From: Letharia columbiana
Taxonomy: Eukaryota; Ascomycota; Lecanoromycetes; Lecanorales; Parmeliaceae
Reading direction: 5' to 3'
NCBI RefSeq assembly: GCF_014066305.1
Contig: NW_023501053.1
Span: forward strand, 390,501 to 454,500
Length of the DNA stretch: 64,000 bases
In this document: one piece after another, positions 37,061 through 50,842 of the stretch
Numbering within the stretch: position 1 is the first letter of the stretch
Layout: each line of letters starts with the position of its first letter
Notes under the pieces: generated by a model
What the model was told of the DNA's origin: nothing
Seen by the model: only the letters and a program-made list of their open reading frames with translations
Database searches by the model: none
Program-made: the position numbers and the translations under genes

Positions 37061-37212
37061 TATCGATTTCCTATATTCTTTCGTAATCTTCGTAAGGTTT
37101 ATAGCGAAATCTAGATTCTCGAGTTTATATTAGACGTTATTTTAAGCTATAATCTAATTAAGAGATATTATAGCTTATTATTAACTATTTTTTCAGAATC
37201 TTTTAATCTTAT
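37061..37212. other. AT-rich spacer
   Basis: This is moderately RIPed DNA before the copia B LTR, with no gene seen. Confidence 0.5.
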
Positions 37213-37345
37213 GAAATTCGATGTTTATTCTTATCGAGTTATTATAAAGAAAAGAGCGACTAGATATAAATACGCTTAGACGTATTATATAATTATATCA
37301 TATAATCGCTAAGACGCTAAGAGTTACATAATTCAAATTTTAATA
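37213..37345 (-). repeat. 3' LTR of copia B
   Basis: It matches the LTRs of A, C and F from ATTATAAAGAAAAGAGCGAC to CAAATTTTAATA. The first 25-30 bases on the left are diverged, so that edge is approximate. Confidence 0.7.
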
Positions 37346-37454
37346 CTCTTCTTTATATATATTCTCTTATAAGCGAAATCTAGTAAATACAAAGTTTAAT
37401 ATTAACGATATTAAAATCGAATAGATAAGATAAAATAACTTAATCGATTTTTAT

Positions 37455-37596
37455 TAAGTTATTAAAGTAAGTTAGCGTTAAATAATTAAAGTAAAATTTA
37501 AGTTAGATAGTTAAAGTAAGATTAGCGTTAAATAGTTAAAGTAAAATTAATATCGAATAGTTAAGATAAGTTAGTACCGGGTAGCTAGCGTAAAAA
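37455..37596. repeat. Minisatellite, about six units of 24-25 bp, in copia B
   Basis: Units such as GTTAGCGTTAAATAATTAAA plus GTAAA end with a non-mutated unit holding ACCGGGTAGCTAGCGT. They lie in the same position as the array in copia C. Confidence 0.8.
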
Positions 37597-38299
37597 ATAT
37601 ACTCTCCTATACCTTCTATACCTCTATTCCTCTATATAAACGAAATTAAAAAATATAAGATTTAAAGTTCGCGATATTTAAAATAGAGTAGATAAAGTAA
37701 AAAGTCGAAATCTAAAAACGACTATATTAGATTAGGCCTCTATTAAAATTCAATCTAAATTCCACTTTTTATTAAAAAGCGGTTTTTTAAAAATTTTATT
37801 TTTAGATTATCTAATATATATTAAAAATCGATTAATTTAAGATCGAAGAATATTTATAGAAATAATTAAAATAATTAAAAGAAATTCTTCTAGCTATATA
37901 TCGCCGACTATAAAATCTTTATAAAGATTATTTTAGATAATTAATTTTTAATAATAGTAATTAATAGCGATAATTTAAAGATATAATACTTAAGATATTA
38001 ATAATAAATAGATATAAATTTTTTAAAAGAGCTTTAGAGGTTTTAATAACGATAGCGATAATAGCGCTAAAGAAATAGCTATTTTAATATAAAATAGCGA
38101 GTTTATAGAGTATTAAGTCTAATATAGCGGCTTAATAAATAATTTAAATTAATTATTTATAATATAAAAATTAATAAAATAGCTTTTCTAAAGTAGATAA
38201 TAGTAGATAATTTTTCTAAATTTAGATATAGATATAGTAGAATAGCTTTTTATAAAATAAGATTATATTAAGATAGTAGTAAGATTAATAACTTTCTAG

Positions 38300-41200
38300 A
38301 GAATAAATAAATATAGCTTTTACTCTAAGAGCGTTTTAAAAAATAATAAATTTATTTAAATAAAGAATCTTAATAAGTCTATTAGCTATTTATTTATTAA
38401 TAGAAATATATTATATATTTATAATATTATTATTAATTTTTTCTTATATAAAATAATAGATAATATTAATATATTTAATATAAGTATAAAATTAAATATT
38501 CTTTATAAGAATAATTATATTTTAATTATTATCGAAAATAATAATAATTTTAAAGTTTATATTATTAAGATAAAGAAGTTAATTAAATAGATTTTTTAAT
38601 TAAATCGCTTTTTTAATAATCTATATCTAATTAATATACTCTATTTTATAAATAAATAATATTATAATAATTTAACGCTTAGATAATTAATTAATTATAT
38701 TATTTTTTATATTAAAGAGATAATTAGATATAAATCTTTAAATTATATTATTAATTTAATTAGAATTAATATAATTAATAAACTCTTAAAGAAAGCCTTT
38801 ATATATAAGTTTATAGTATATTATATCTCTTAAATATTAAAAGATTTAAATAATTATATTTTAATACGCTAAAGTTAAATTAATTAAATAATAATTTATT
38901 AATAATATTATATAAACGATATTAAAATAAATATCGAGTATAATATATATAAGAGATCTTATCGCGAATTAATAGTTTTTTTATAATTTTTTTAAAGCGA
39001 TATAGCTCTCTTTAATAAAAGTTAATTTATAACTAATCTCGAAAGACGTTAATATTAAAATAAGATTTTAATAATTAAAATAATTTAAGAATTAAGTAAT
39101 ATAAGTCTTTTATTTTAGATAAAGAATATCGCTATAATAATTTTTTTTAATAATTATATTTAAATAGTAAATATATAATTCTAAATTTAATATATAAAAC
39201 TTCGCGTTAAGTCTCTTTTTAATTCGCTAAATCTTAATTTTATTAAAATTAATAATTAAAATATTATTAATATAAAGCGTTATAATAATACTCTCTTTAA
39301 GATTTATAAATACGCTATTATTTAATTTAATAGAGAGAAGATCTAGCTTCTTTATATATTTTAAAAAATATTAATATTAAATTTAAGAAGATTATTTTAA
39401 ATTATAAAGTATCTTATTTAATTTATAAATCTTAATATTATCTTTATTAAAGCTATCGAGTTAATATATATAAATCTTTTTTTTATATTATTATATAGAA
39501 AAATAATTTTAATATTTATTTATTTTAGATTTTAATTTAAAATAATTATAAATATAAAGATTATTTTATAATTTATAAGCTTTATTATTAATATAAAAGT
39601 ATTATAATAATTATAACTTTTTTATTATTTAAATTTTTAAATAATCTAATATATTTTATAGTAAATAATTTTTTTATTAAGATCTTATTTTAAGATATAA
39701 ATTTATTTATCTTTTAGAATATAAGTCTTAAAAGGCGTCTAAATAAGATATTAAGTATTATTATTTATAAAAGATTTATATTTATTCTTTATAAAAAGTT
39801 TTTAATTTATTTAAAATAGCTAATTAGATATAATCTACTTATAAATAATAAATTTAAAAATATTTAATTTATTAATATAATTTATAAGTAAGATAAATAT
39901 TATAAAGATTTTTAAAAGAGAATTAGAGAATAGATTTTATAGATTTAAAATTATAAGATTTAAATAATTATATAATATTCTTTAAATAATATTTAACTTA
40001 TAATCTTCGCGAATAGCTTATATAACTTTAATAATAATAAATAATAAATCTAAGTCTAAGAATATTAAATTTAAATTTAAGAAAATTTTTATATAGATAT
40101 TATAGATTAAATTATTAATATAGATATAAATATAGTATTTAATTAAGTAACTTATATTAAAAATATTTAAGCTAAAAACTCTCGCGTAATTAATTAAATT
40201 TATTATATTAAAGATTTTTATATAGATTTTCGCGAAAACGCTTATTTATTAATTAATTAGAGAAAATTTAATCTTAATTTTATAAATATTAAAGATTTTA
40301 AAATTATTAAAGATTTAATAGCTATTTTAATTATAAATATAATATCTTCTAATACTTCTTTAAATTTAATATCTTTCGAAATATTAATAATATATTATTT
40401 ATTTAATACTTTTCTTATAGCGAATATTAATACTATTAAATATTATTATTTATTTAAAAACTTATAAATCTTAATTTCTTCTTTTAAATTTATAATTAAA
40501 GATTATTTTTTTATAAAGTATACGCTATTAACGCGAATAACTATCTTTTTAATAAGATTATATAATTAAAAGATATACTCCCCTTTATATCTTAATAATA
40601 TATACTTTTTATTTTAATTTATAAACTTTTTTTAAATTTATTTTATTATATAAATAATAAAATTAATTATATATAAATAGAAAAGAATAAACTTTTATTA
40701 ATAGAAGATTTTGAAAAAAAATTTAATAATTTTAATATTAGATAATTATATTATTAAATAATTAGCGATAATAATAATTTTAAATTAAAAGAATTTATTA
40801 AGATTAAAGTTTAATAAAATAGAATATATCTTATATAATAGAGTTTATCTAAAACGCTTAATTATATTATTTATTTAAAAATTATTAAAAATAATAAATT
40901 TTTATTTAATATTTAATAAAGTGAGATAATTAAGAAAGACTTTAGATATATATTTACCTTTATTATTAAGATAAATATAAAAGATTTTATAATTATATAA
41001 TTTAAAATAAATCTTAAATTATAAAAATATAATAAAGATTTTACTTTTATAATAAATATAGTAAACTTTAGAGTAGAAGATAAAATTATTTTTAAATATT
41101 ATAAAGTATTTATAATTATTAAAATTAATAGAGAATAAAGACTTTATAAGATTATTATAAATAAATTTATTTAATTATATATTAGATATAATAAAATTAA

Positions 41201-41300
41201 TATAAAAAATAATCTTCTAATATTTTATAATATAATATTTATAAATATATTTATTCGCGATATTCTTAATAAAATCTATATTTATCGCTATAGCGAAAAG
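38300..41300 (-). pseudogene. Copia B pol: integrase, reverse transcriptase and RNase H, broken by RIP
   Basis: On the minus strand the segments match copia A pol: integrase at about 41.2-40.6 kb, the ALYINNI form of YVDD near 39,280-39,260, and RNase H at about 38.9-38.35 kb. Stops replace Gln and Trp codons throughout. The pair A/B differs at scattered transitions, so aligning them would recover part of the ancestral protein. Confidence 0.7.
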
Positions 41301-44209
41301 TTTATTTAAATTTTATTAATTTAAATAATCTATATAAATATATTAAAGTTAATAAATTAAATTTAAAGAAATATTATATATCGCTAAAATATTATTTAAA
41401 TTATTTTAAAGATTAAGAAAGAATAGATCTTAATTATAAGTATTTATAAATTTTAAATTATCTTTAATTAAAGTATAATTAATTTTATAAAAAATAATTA
41501 TAATATTAAAATTTAAAAGTTTATTAATAAAAAGAAGATTAATATTTATATTAGATATATATAAGATATTAAATAAAATAATATTTATATATTTATTTTA
41601 AATAAAGTAATTTAAACTAATAATATCGCGATTAAAAGATTAAATTTAATTATTTTTAATATTATAAATAAAATAAGAGTAAATCTTTTTATAAATAATA
41701 AATATTAAATAATTAATAAAGAAATAATAAGAGTAATTAAAGTTTATTATTATATAAGAATATAGATTAATAAAGTTAATAGTTATTAAATTATATTTTA
41801 AATTAAAATTAATAACTATTAAGTTAATAACTTTCTTATTATTAATTATATTAAAAATATTAAAATTATTAAAATTAAAATTTATATAATATATAATTAA
41901 ATTTAATTCTTTTAGAAAGATATAATTAATATTAAAATACTTATTCTCTTTTAAAATAGAGGTATTAAAGAGTATTTCTTTAATACGCTTACGCTTAATA
42001 TTAAAACTCTTCTTTATATTATTAAAATTAATTATAATAATTTAAATCTTCTTCTTCTTTTTTTTATTTAATATAAACTTTTTAAATTTTAAATAAGAGA
42101 ACTTAATTTAATATTTAATAAGAGAATATTTAAATTTATATTTAATAATCTTATATAAAAAGTAAATTTCGCGATTAACTTCTAAATTATCGATTTTATA
42201 ATATTTAACGAACTACTTATTTTTATTTTTATTATTATTATTATAAATAATATATATAATAATATTATTATCTTTAAATAATAATAGATAAATTTTTTTA
42301 TTTATCGCGATATAGATAATTTTATTAAATTTAATAATTTTATTATTATATAGCTTATAAATCTAAATATAAATAATTATAAAGATATTAAAAGAGTTTT
42401 TAAATTTTATAAAAAAGAGTTAAATTAGAAAGAGTTTCGATAAAATAAGCGATTTATATAAATTAGCGATTTTAATAATAATTTTATAAAAATTCTTTTT
42501 ATATTAATAAATATCTTTTTTAAAAATAAAAATAATATTAAATAATTAATAAATTAGCTTTATATAGAGCTTAAAGTCTTTAAATTTATAATATTTAATA
42601 ATAGTATTTAATATTATTTAAGAATTTTTATTATTATAATTAATCTTAATAAATTAATAATTATTATATTTAAAACGTTAAAAAATAATTATATAAATTT
42701 TAAATTTAATAATTTTAATAAAAAATAAAAGATTATTAAGTATTAATTAGCTCTTAATATCTTATTTTTATCTAATATATTTTATATTAAATTCTAAAAT
42801 AGCGATAAAAATTAGAGGAAAATTATTTTTATTAAATTAAGACTAATTAAAAATATTAATTATAAAGTATTATAATTAATTATTTAAATTTATTATTACT
42901 AGAAGATAATTTAGATAAAGATATATAGAATATTAATAAAGAGAATAATAGCGATAATAGTAATAATAATTTAACTATTATTTTAAATAAGATAGCGAAT
43001 TTAAAGAAAGATTTTAAAAATAACTTTAAAGTAAATATAATAGACTTTTTAATATAAAGATTAAATAGCTTAATATCGCTTAAAGAGTTAAAAATATCTT
43101 CGCTAACTTCGAATTTAAGATTAATAAAACTATTATTTAATAAAATAATAAAAATAGAATAAATATTTTAATTATTATTAGAGTTTTTAAAGATCTTATT
43201 AATATTAATTAACTATTATTTTTAAACTTTAAGTTTTTATATAAAAAATAAAAAGTATTTATATATAAAGTTATAATAGATATAAATAATATAATTAAAA
43301 TAAAAGATATTTAATAATAAAAATAATTTATAAATAAAGATTAATTTTTAATAGAATTATATAGAGTATAATTATTATAAATATATAAATCTTCTTCTTA
43401 AAGAGAGATTAATATTCTTTTTATATTATTTATTTAGAAATTTAAATCTAAAATATTTATATCGCTAATTACTATTATAAGACTTCGAAGATTATTTTAA
43501 CTTTATAATTATAATAATAAAATATAAATAATTATAAAGAAAGAATTCGATAATAGAGTCTTAATCTCTTTCTTTAAGAGGCTTCTAAAAATCTAAAAGC
43601 TAATATTAATAAGATATTCTTATTATTTTAATCTTAATAAATTTATAAGTATATTAAGAGATAGTAATATTAGCTTTAAAATATTCTAAATTATAATTAG
43701 ACTATTAATATTAATATTTAATTACTTTTAATTAATAATTATTAATTTAATAATTAATATATAATTTTAAAGTTAATATTAATATAAAATAACTTTATTT
43801 TTAATAAAATTAAATATTCTAATTTAGCGAAAATTAATAAAATTTAAAGAGATCTTAGCGATATAACTTAATTATATAATAATATAATTATATATTTAAT
43901 ATACTTAATAAGTTCGATATTTCGACTAAAGACGATATATTTTAACTCATTTAAAGATAAGAATAAAAGCGATTTTTAGTCTCTTATATTATTAATAAAT
44001 TATACTTACTTAAATCTATAACTATTTTAAAAAAAAAAAATATTTCTATTAAGAAGATTAAAAGAATATCTTTATAATTATTACTATCTTTATATAATAA
44101 ACTTTAAATATTATAAAATAGATATTAAAAGTTTAAGAGTAGTTATAATTATAGAGATAAATAATAATTATAATATAATAATTATTAAATAAAGCTTAAG
44201 CTTATAATT
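41300..44209 (-). pseudogene. Probable gag/protease region of copia B
   Basis: It is the reverse complement of the 10,977-13,900 region of copia A and should hold gag and protease. The frame is broken and no zinc knuckle was placed. Confidence 0.4.
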
Positions 44210-44262
44210 TATAGAAATATAAGATAAGATACTTAGTTATTAACTATAGAGTTACTATAAAG
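44210..44262 (-). repeat. Truncated 5' LTR of copia B
   Basis: GAAATATAAGATAAGATACT to ACTATAAAGA matches the inner 50 bases of the LTR and then stops at about 44,262. The primer-site-like TTATAAGCTTAAGCTTT lies just inside, on the minus strand. Confidence 0.7.
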
Positions 44263-47200
44263 ATTTAAATAAATTAAATTTTTTATTTTTATAATAGCTT
44301 TAAGATCTAGATATAGCGATATATTAATAAACGTAGTTATTCTATTAAATCTAAATAAATTCTAAGATTTTAAAGACTTTACGAAAAACTAAGCGTCTTT
44401 ATAGCTTAGATTTTTTCAATTAAAATAAATATTTCTAAACTATTTATATATTAACTAAAAAGTATTATAAATAAATATTCTAGAAAGAATTTTTTAAAAT
44501 TAAAATTAACTCGACGCTATTAAAAAAGTATAAATAATTTCTATAAATAATCGAGATACTTTATTAAGATATAAGAAAAAGCGATTATATCGTTAATATA
44601 TACTTTAGCGAAATCTTATAAAGATCTTAATATCTTATTAGTTTAGCGTTATATATATAATAGTAATTCTTTATAACTTATTAAAATTATATTTAATTAC
44701 TCTTATTTATAATAAAATACTATTATAAACTTATATCGATTAAGAATTTTTATAAGAAATTAATAAAATTAATTAATAAAATTAATTATTTAAATATATT
44801 AATATTTAACTACGAAGTTAATAATATTTAATTATAATAATATAAAGTAATTATTAAATTCTATAATCTTATTTAAACCTCTAATATTAATAATAATATA
44901 TTCTTTCTTATTAAAAGAAGTATTATATTAAATTATAAAATATAGATAACTATATTTTATAGACTAATTCGACTATATTATTTTCTTCTATTTATATAAC
45001 TTATTAAATATTTTATTAATAATTTTACGATTTTTCTAATTAAACGAGTAAACTCTAAATAGTTTAAAATTAACTTCTAACTTTAAAAAAATTAATATTT
45101 ACTCTTTCTTAGAGATATTAATAATAATATCTTAATTTATCTAAATCTTAGAAAACTCTATAACTATCGTAATAATTTAAAAAGCTTCTTTCTGAGTACT
45201 GTTGTAGATAGTAATTCCGTTAGAAAGCACATGCTTATAAAAAGGATCGACTGTTAAAGAAGTTGTTGATATCGAAAAAACGAGATTCTTAATAGAAGAA
45301 TTAAGATTCTCGTGTTTAGATAATAATTCAAAAGTTATATAGGCTATAACTTCGACTACTATCTCGAGTAATTTTTTAATAATTCTAGATTTCTATAACT
45401 ACTTAGATCTTCTAGATATTTATTCGCTAGCGGCTAAAGATATAGTCTTAAATATTATTAGAAAGTATTTCTCTTTATAAAACTTAATTATAAAGCTTAA
45501 ACGAGTTTTTTATATAATCTATATTAATTTATTTAAAATATTATAAAATTATATAAGAAAAAGAGATATATCGACTATATAAGCGAATATATTTTTATTT
45601 TAATTAAGATCCAACTTATATTAAGATTTAAATAAAAAATCTCTATTATTTAAGAGAATATCGCGATATATTATTAATATTAATATCGTAAATAAAGCTA
45701 ATATTATAACTATTTCTATAATATAAATTATTCGATATATTCTAGAATTTTTCTTAATAATAACTTTAATCTTAATAGTAAGATCTTAATAAATATTAAT
45801 AAATATTATTTCGTTTATAAGATTAAATTAAATTTTTTATAATATAAGAACGTCGTTATTAATTAATATATTAGTCTTTAAATTATTAACTATATAAGTT
45901 TTTATAATTATCTTCGCGAATATTTAAAAATTATTAAATAATTTTTCTTTCGCGTATATTATTATTATAATAAACTCGTTAATATTATATATAATATTTT
46001 TAAAACCTCTAACATATATAAAGAATAATATTTTCGAAATTTTAATATCTAGAAAGAATTTCTAACGTTAGACTCGATTTATAAGAATAATATCTACTCT
46101 AAAATTTATATAATTTAATATAAACTCTTAAAAATCTAGCGTTAACTTTAGATTAATTATAATATAGTAATATTCTTAGAAAGCGTATCTCGATATAATA
46201 ATTGATTCTTTATTTAAAAACTCGATTACTTTTTTTAATTCTAATAATATTTATAAAGTTACTAACGAAATCTATTTAGCGACTTCTAAATCTTCGATAA
46301 TTTTAAAAGCTTTCGAAGTATATATTAAGAAATCTTTTTATACTTTCTTAAAATAATAAAATAAGATATTTCTAAAGAAAAAGCTTTTCGGGTATTAATA
46401 ATAAATATAAATTATCGATATAGTCTTTATGAAATAACTTATAAAATTAAAAGGCTTAAAGAATTCGAGTTTATTATTTTTTTAAAGATTCGACTTAACT
46501 AATTTCTTATATTTTATATAATATATTCTCTAACTTTTATTATACTCGTTTTCTTAAGATAATAAGTCTTTATTATTCTCGTTAATTAAAACCTAATAGA
46601 CTTTCTAATAATATTCGCTATAATTATTATTTTATTATTACTATAATCTTTAAAATTCTTAATTTTCTTAATTCTCTCTTTTTAGAAATTTATCGCTTTA
46701 TAAATAATTCGACGACGTCGAATCTAACGCGTTTAAATTTAGAAAAGGTATAATTTATAAAGACTAACGAGATACTAATAACTCTTATTAACGAGATTAT
46801 TAATTTAATAATTAATCGTACTACTACTATAATTAATAAATATTTAAATTATTAAGTTAATAAGAGAAAGACGAGTAAGACTAGTAAGATTAATAATTAT
46901 AAGATAATTACTACTTAAATTTAGATTCTTACTATCGAAATTAAAATTAATTAAAATTACCTCTATTATTAATAGATTAAATCTATTATCGATTTATTTA
47001 CGTAGTAGAATTAATACTTCTTTCGTCGTATCTACTCGTATATATCTATTATTTATACTTGTACTTATTAAGACTTATTAAGAATATATTAATAATATTA
47101 TTCTTATCGACTCTCTTAATATCTCGACGAAGCTCTAAATTAAGATTATTATAAATCATATCGAGTTAATTCTTAATAAGAACTATATCGATATTTTTAA

Positions 47201-48702
47201 CTAATCTTAAGATCTTCTAGATATATTCGCGAAACTTATAATGAGAACTTATATTTTTTAAAGAATATCGTTTTTATAATACGATATCGATAATAATATT
47301 AAAAGATTTCTTAAATCTTAAAATAAGTAATTAACTTTATTTCGAGATATTAAAATTTAAATTACTATACTTTATAAGACGTTTCTTAATATTTAAAAGT
47401 TTTATAATTTACTATTTAAGAGTAATATCTTATAAATATATTTAAAGATTTTTCTAAAGAAGTAATTCTTTAATAATAATAAGATTCTTAGCTCGCTTAA
47501 TAAATAGATATATATTATAAAAATATATTTTCTTATCGATATACTTAATTAGTAATTTTATATTAATAAATTTTCCGTTATAATTAGAATTAAAGAATCT
47601 TAATTTATTAAGATTTTATTTAGATTAACTTTCGATTTCTACTTCGATAATAAAATTATTATTTCTCGAGAATTCTAGAAGTTCTAAAGATTTTAATAAT
47701 AAGTTAAAACTTTAAATTATTATGTTAATAATATTAATAATAAAGTCTTATAGCTATTACGAGATTATCTACTAAGTTATATTTAATAAAAATTTCGAAT
47801 TAATTAAAATACTATAAATTTCTTCTTCTACGAAAGTTACTCTAGTAAAAAAATTAATACTTTTTAAGAAATCTAAAGTTATCGATAATATAGTCGTTAA
47901 AGAATTATAAAGCGTTATTCTTATAGAAGAAAAGTCTTTACTTCTAAGATATCGCGTAATTTTTAATTTATTTCGAAGATTATAAGTTCGATTATTAAAT
48001 ACTTTAATAGCTTTACGAAAGATAAATAGATCTATTAATTAGATATATTTAAAGATAGAAGATTCTATCGAAAATATTCTTATTTATCTTAATAGTCTTA
48101 ATATTAATTTTAATTCTAATTTTAGATAGTTATTAATAATATAATTAATAGTATAGCTAATAGTTTTAAAAAGCTTATATTAATAAGTTTAATTTATAAT
48201 TAAAAGAAATTTATAGATTTAATCATTAATACTAATAAGATCTTTAGTTAATTAAGAAGTTAGCTTAAATCTTAGTAATCGATAACGTCGATATAATTAT
48301 TTAAATAACTCGAGAATTAAGATAATAACTTTTTTAAAGACTTTCTCGAAAGACGTAATTTAAAAATTCGAGCTTCTAAAAAATATTAAAAATAAATTTT
48401 TTAATACGAAGTAATTATTAGAAATAAGCTTCTTGATAATATAATATCTACGAAATTATTTTTATAACTTGATAATAATTCTATCTATCTAATTAAAGGC
48501 TAATAATATTAATAAGATAACTTAACTTTATAGAAAGTCTATTACTATAGTAAGGCGAAAGCTTTAATTAATTAAAGAAATAAATCTAGTAAGATTAATT
48601 TCTCGATTACGTTGTCGAGAATATATAATTATTAAGCGAAGAAAGCGTAATAAATAAGTAAGTTAATACTTACTTATACTTAATCTAATATTACTATTAT
48701 TA
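44263..48702. other. RIPed DNA, unidentified; possible plus-strand protein relic
   Basis: From about 45.4 to 48.7 kb a plus-strand frame is readable with relatively few stops, mostly TAA/TAG. It is rich in Ser, Thr, Gln and Lys, with a stretch near 47,000 reading STRIYLLFILV. This part keeps more CpG and GC than the copia DNA around it. The low-complexity, basic and Ser-rich character would suit a retroelement gag or a disordered host-like protein, but I recognise no domain. Confidence 0.4.
45185..45312. other. Short unmutated island with an imperfect hairpin
   Basis: About 125 bp retains CpA and TpG (for example GAAAGCACATGC) within RIPed DNA. It ends in an imperfect inverted repeat, AGATTCTTAAT and AATTAAGATTCT. 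It is too short to have been a RIP target by itself and may be unique sequence. Confidence 0.5.
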
Positions 48703-48849
48703 ATATGAAAGTATACTATAAAGCTATATATATAGATAAGTTAATTGCTTCTCTAGCTAATGGAATCTACCTGCTAATATACTCGCATGCCAAGCATGCC
48801 AAGCCTTCATGCCAAGCCTTGCAAGGCTGAGTTCCCTGAATTCCATATC
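48703..48849. mobile_element. MITE-like element, copy with a RIP tract over its first 42 bases
   Basis: It aligns without gaps to 30,145-30,291. The first 42 bases carry 11 differences, ten G-to-A and one C-to-T, and the remaining 105 bases are identical. The right end keeps TTCCATATC; the left end TATATGG has become TATATGA-like (AATATGAAA). Confidence 0.75.
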
Positions 48850-50246
48850 CATCCCCCAGAAGATTTTAGAGATAGAATCAATCATCCTTCTACATCACCG
48901 TTGTTCACATTCCATCCTTTTTAATAAATAAGATAAATAATATCGATAAAACTAGCTTCGCTCTAAACTCGAAGAGCTCTTTATTTAAAATTAACTCTAA
49001 TAATAATTTAAAAATAAATTAACTCGATATAATAATAAAATTAACGCGAGAAATTAAAGTATACTCGCTATTAATACTATTTATATTTAAAATATTTATA
49101 ATTATTTAAAATATATAAAGAAAATCTCGCTAAGCTCTAAAATTAGCTCGATATAATTTAAAATATTATTTAAAAAAAAATCTTATATTACGATTTATAA
49201 TATAATTAATAATATTTTAAAGAGATAAGCTTTAACTTATAGATATTAAGGGGAAATATAATATAAATATATAATAACTTAATAGAAAATTATTTCTCTT
49301 TATATTTAAGAGGGGATTTAATTAAATTTTATTTTTTATATTATTATCGCGATTATCTTAATTATCTTCTATTATATTTATAATATAATATCTTCTATTA
49401 ATTAACTCTTCTATTAAAAAAATTAATTAAGATTAAATATAAGATTACTTATAATTTTATTTCGCTCGCTTATTAAAACTAATTAAAGCTTCTTTATAAA
49501 ATTATCTTATTTATATAAATATAAAGAATAATTATTCTTTAATCGCTATAATAAAGAGTAATTTCTCTTTATATATTAATATATTAGATATATAAGATAT
49601 AAATTATTTTCTTTTTTAGCGTTATATCGTTATCTTAGATTAAGTTTTAGCCTCTATTATAGAAATTATATAACGAAATATTAGAGTTTAATCGCTTATT
49701 ATTAGCTTTTAATATAATAAAATATAAAAATAAGAATATATTATCTTTTATTTTTAGCGTATTTTATTTAATATAGAGAAACTAGTAATATTCTAGCGAT
49801 TATAGCGATTATATAACGAAAAAATATAAATATATAATACTCTATTATAGTGTATAATAGCTTCGATATTATATAATTAAATATAATATATTTTAATTTA
49901 TCTTAAATTATCTTATATAAAAAGTAATAAAAAAGTTTATATACTAAATTATTAATATAATATATTAATATATTAATAATTTCGATATAGCCCCCCTTAC
50001 TTACTACTTTTATTCTTTTAATTAAAAATATATTTAATATATATTATCTAATTAGAATAATTATCTTAAAGTAGAAAATATCTATATTACGAAAATTAAT
50101 AAAAGAGATCCTTTATAGTTATAACTATTACTATTTAATAAATATTAATATAATAAATATATTAAAAATAGTTATAACTATAATAAATAATAGATAAATT
50201 ATAAAATAATTAAAATAATTATTAAGTAAAGTTTAAGCTTATAATC
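48850..50246. other. AT-rich DNA with an unmutated start, no gene
   Basis: The first 75 bases (to about 48,925) are of normal composition. The rest is RIPed and dense in stops. The last 120 bases before the LTR match the start of the internal region of copia A, including a TTATAAGCTTAAAC primer-site-like string, so they are the 5' internal end of copia F. A C-run (CCCCCC) lies near 49,991. Confidence 0.5.
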
Positions 50247-50397
50247 TATTAAAATATAAGATAAAATATTTAATTATATTAACTATAGAATTTTATAAAA
50301 GAAAAGAGTAATTAGATATAAATATACTAAGATATATTATATAATTATATTACATAATCGTTAAGACGCTAAGAGTTATATAATTCGAATTTCAATA
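50247..50397 (-). repeat. Copia F LTR (151 bp), 5' LTR of a truncated minus-strand element
   Basis: It runs from TATTAAAATATAAGATAAAA to AATTCGAATTTCAATA, matching the copia LTRs over the full length. The internal side is to the left, so the element reads on the minus strand. Only about 120 bases of internal sequence are recognisable. Confidence 0.75.
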
Positions 50398-50842
50398 GAA
50401 ATAGAGCTTTACGCTTTATCAGTATATATAAAAGAATAAGATAGGGCTAAGCTTGAAAACCTTAAATTTGTATATGCAGCCAATTATAAATTTAGGGTTA
50501 CTACGCTCTTTAGTTAGACCGGCTAAGTCAGCCCGCTAGCCCTCCTGAGCTCCCTTATCAAAAATTTATATATAGAAGTTTTACACTCTGAAATAACCAG
50601 CTCCCTACGGATGCTATTACTTCATAATTTCGTAAATTATAGAGCTCAGTTTGCGCTTTCTAACGCTGTAAAAATAATGAAGTTTGGCCTACTATTGGTG
50701 GATGAAATGAACATTCAAATATGGTAGTTATGGTAGCCACACCAGACGCGTCCGGGATCGGATAATAATCCTTCCACCTGTTTGTTTGTTTGTGTAACCA
50801 TTATTCTTCCACCACTCTACCAATTCTATCAATTCCACCAAT

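Larger units (their letters stand above)
37213..44262 (-). mobile_element. Ty1/copia retrotransposon B, RIPed inverted copy of A
   Basis: The 3' LTR lies at about 37,213-37,345 and the truncated 5' LTR at 44,210-44,262. The internal DNA is the reverse complement of copia A from end to end, for example 38,640-38,960 against 16,200-16,520 and 43,700-44,210 against 10,977-11,480. Independent C/T and G/A differences separate the copies, so each was mutated after duplication. It retains about six minisatellite units near the 3' LTR, against two in A. Confidence 0.8.
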
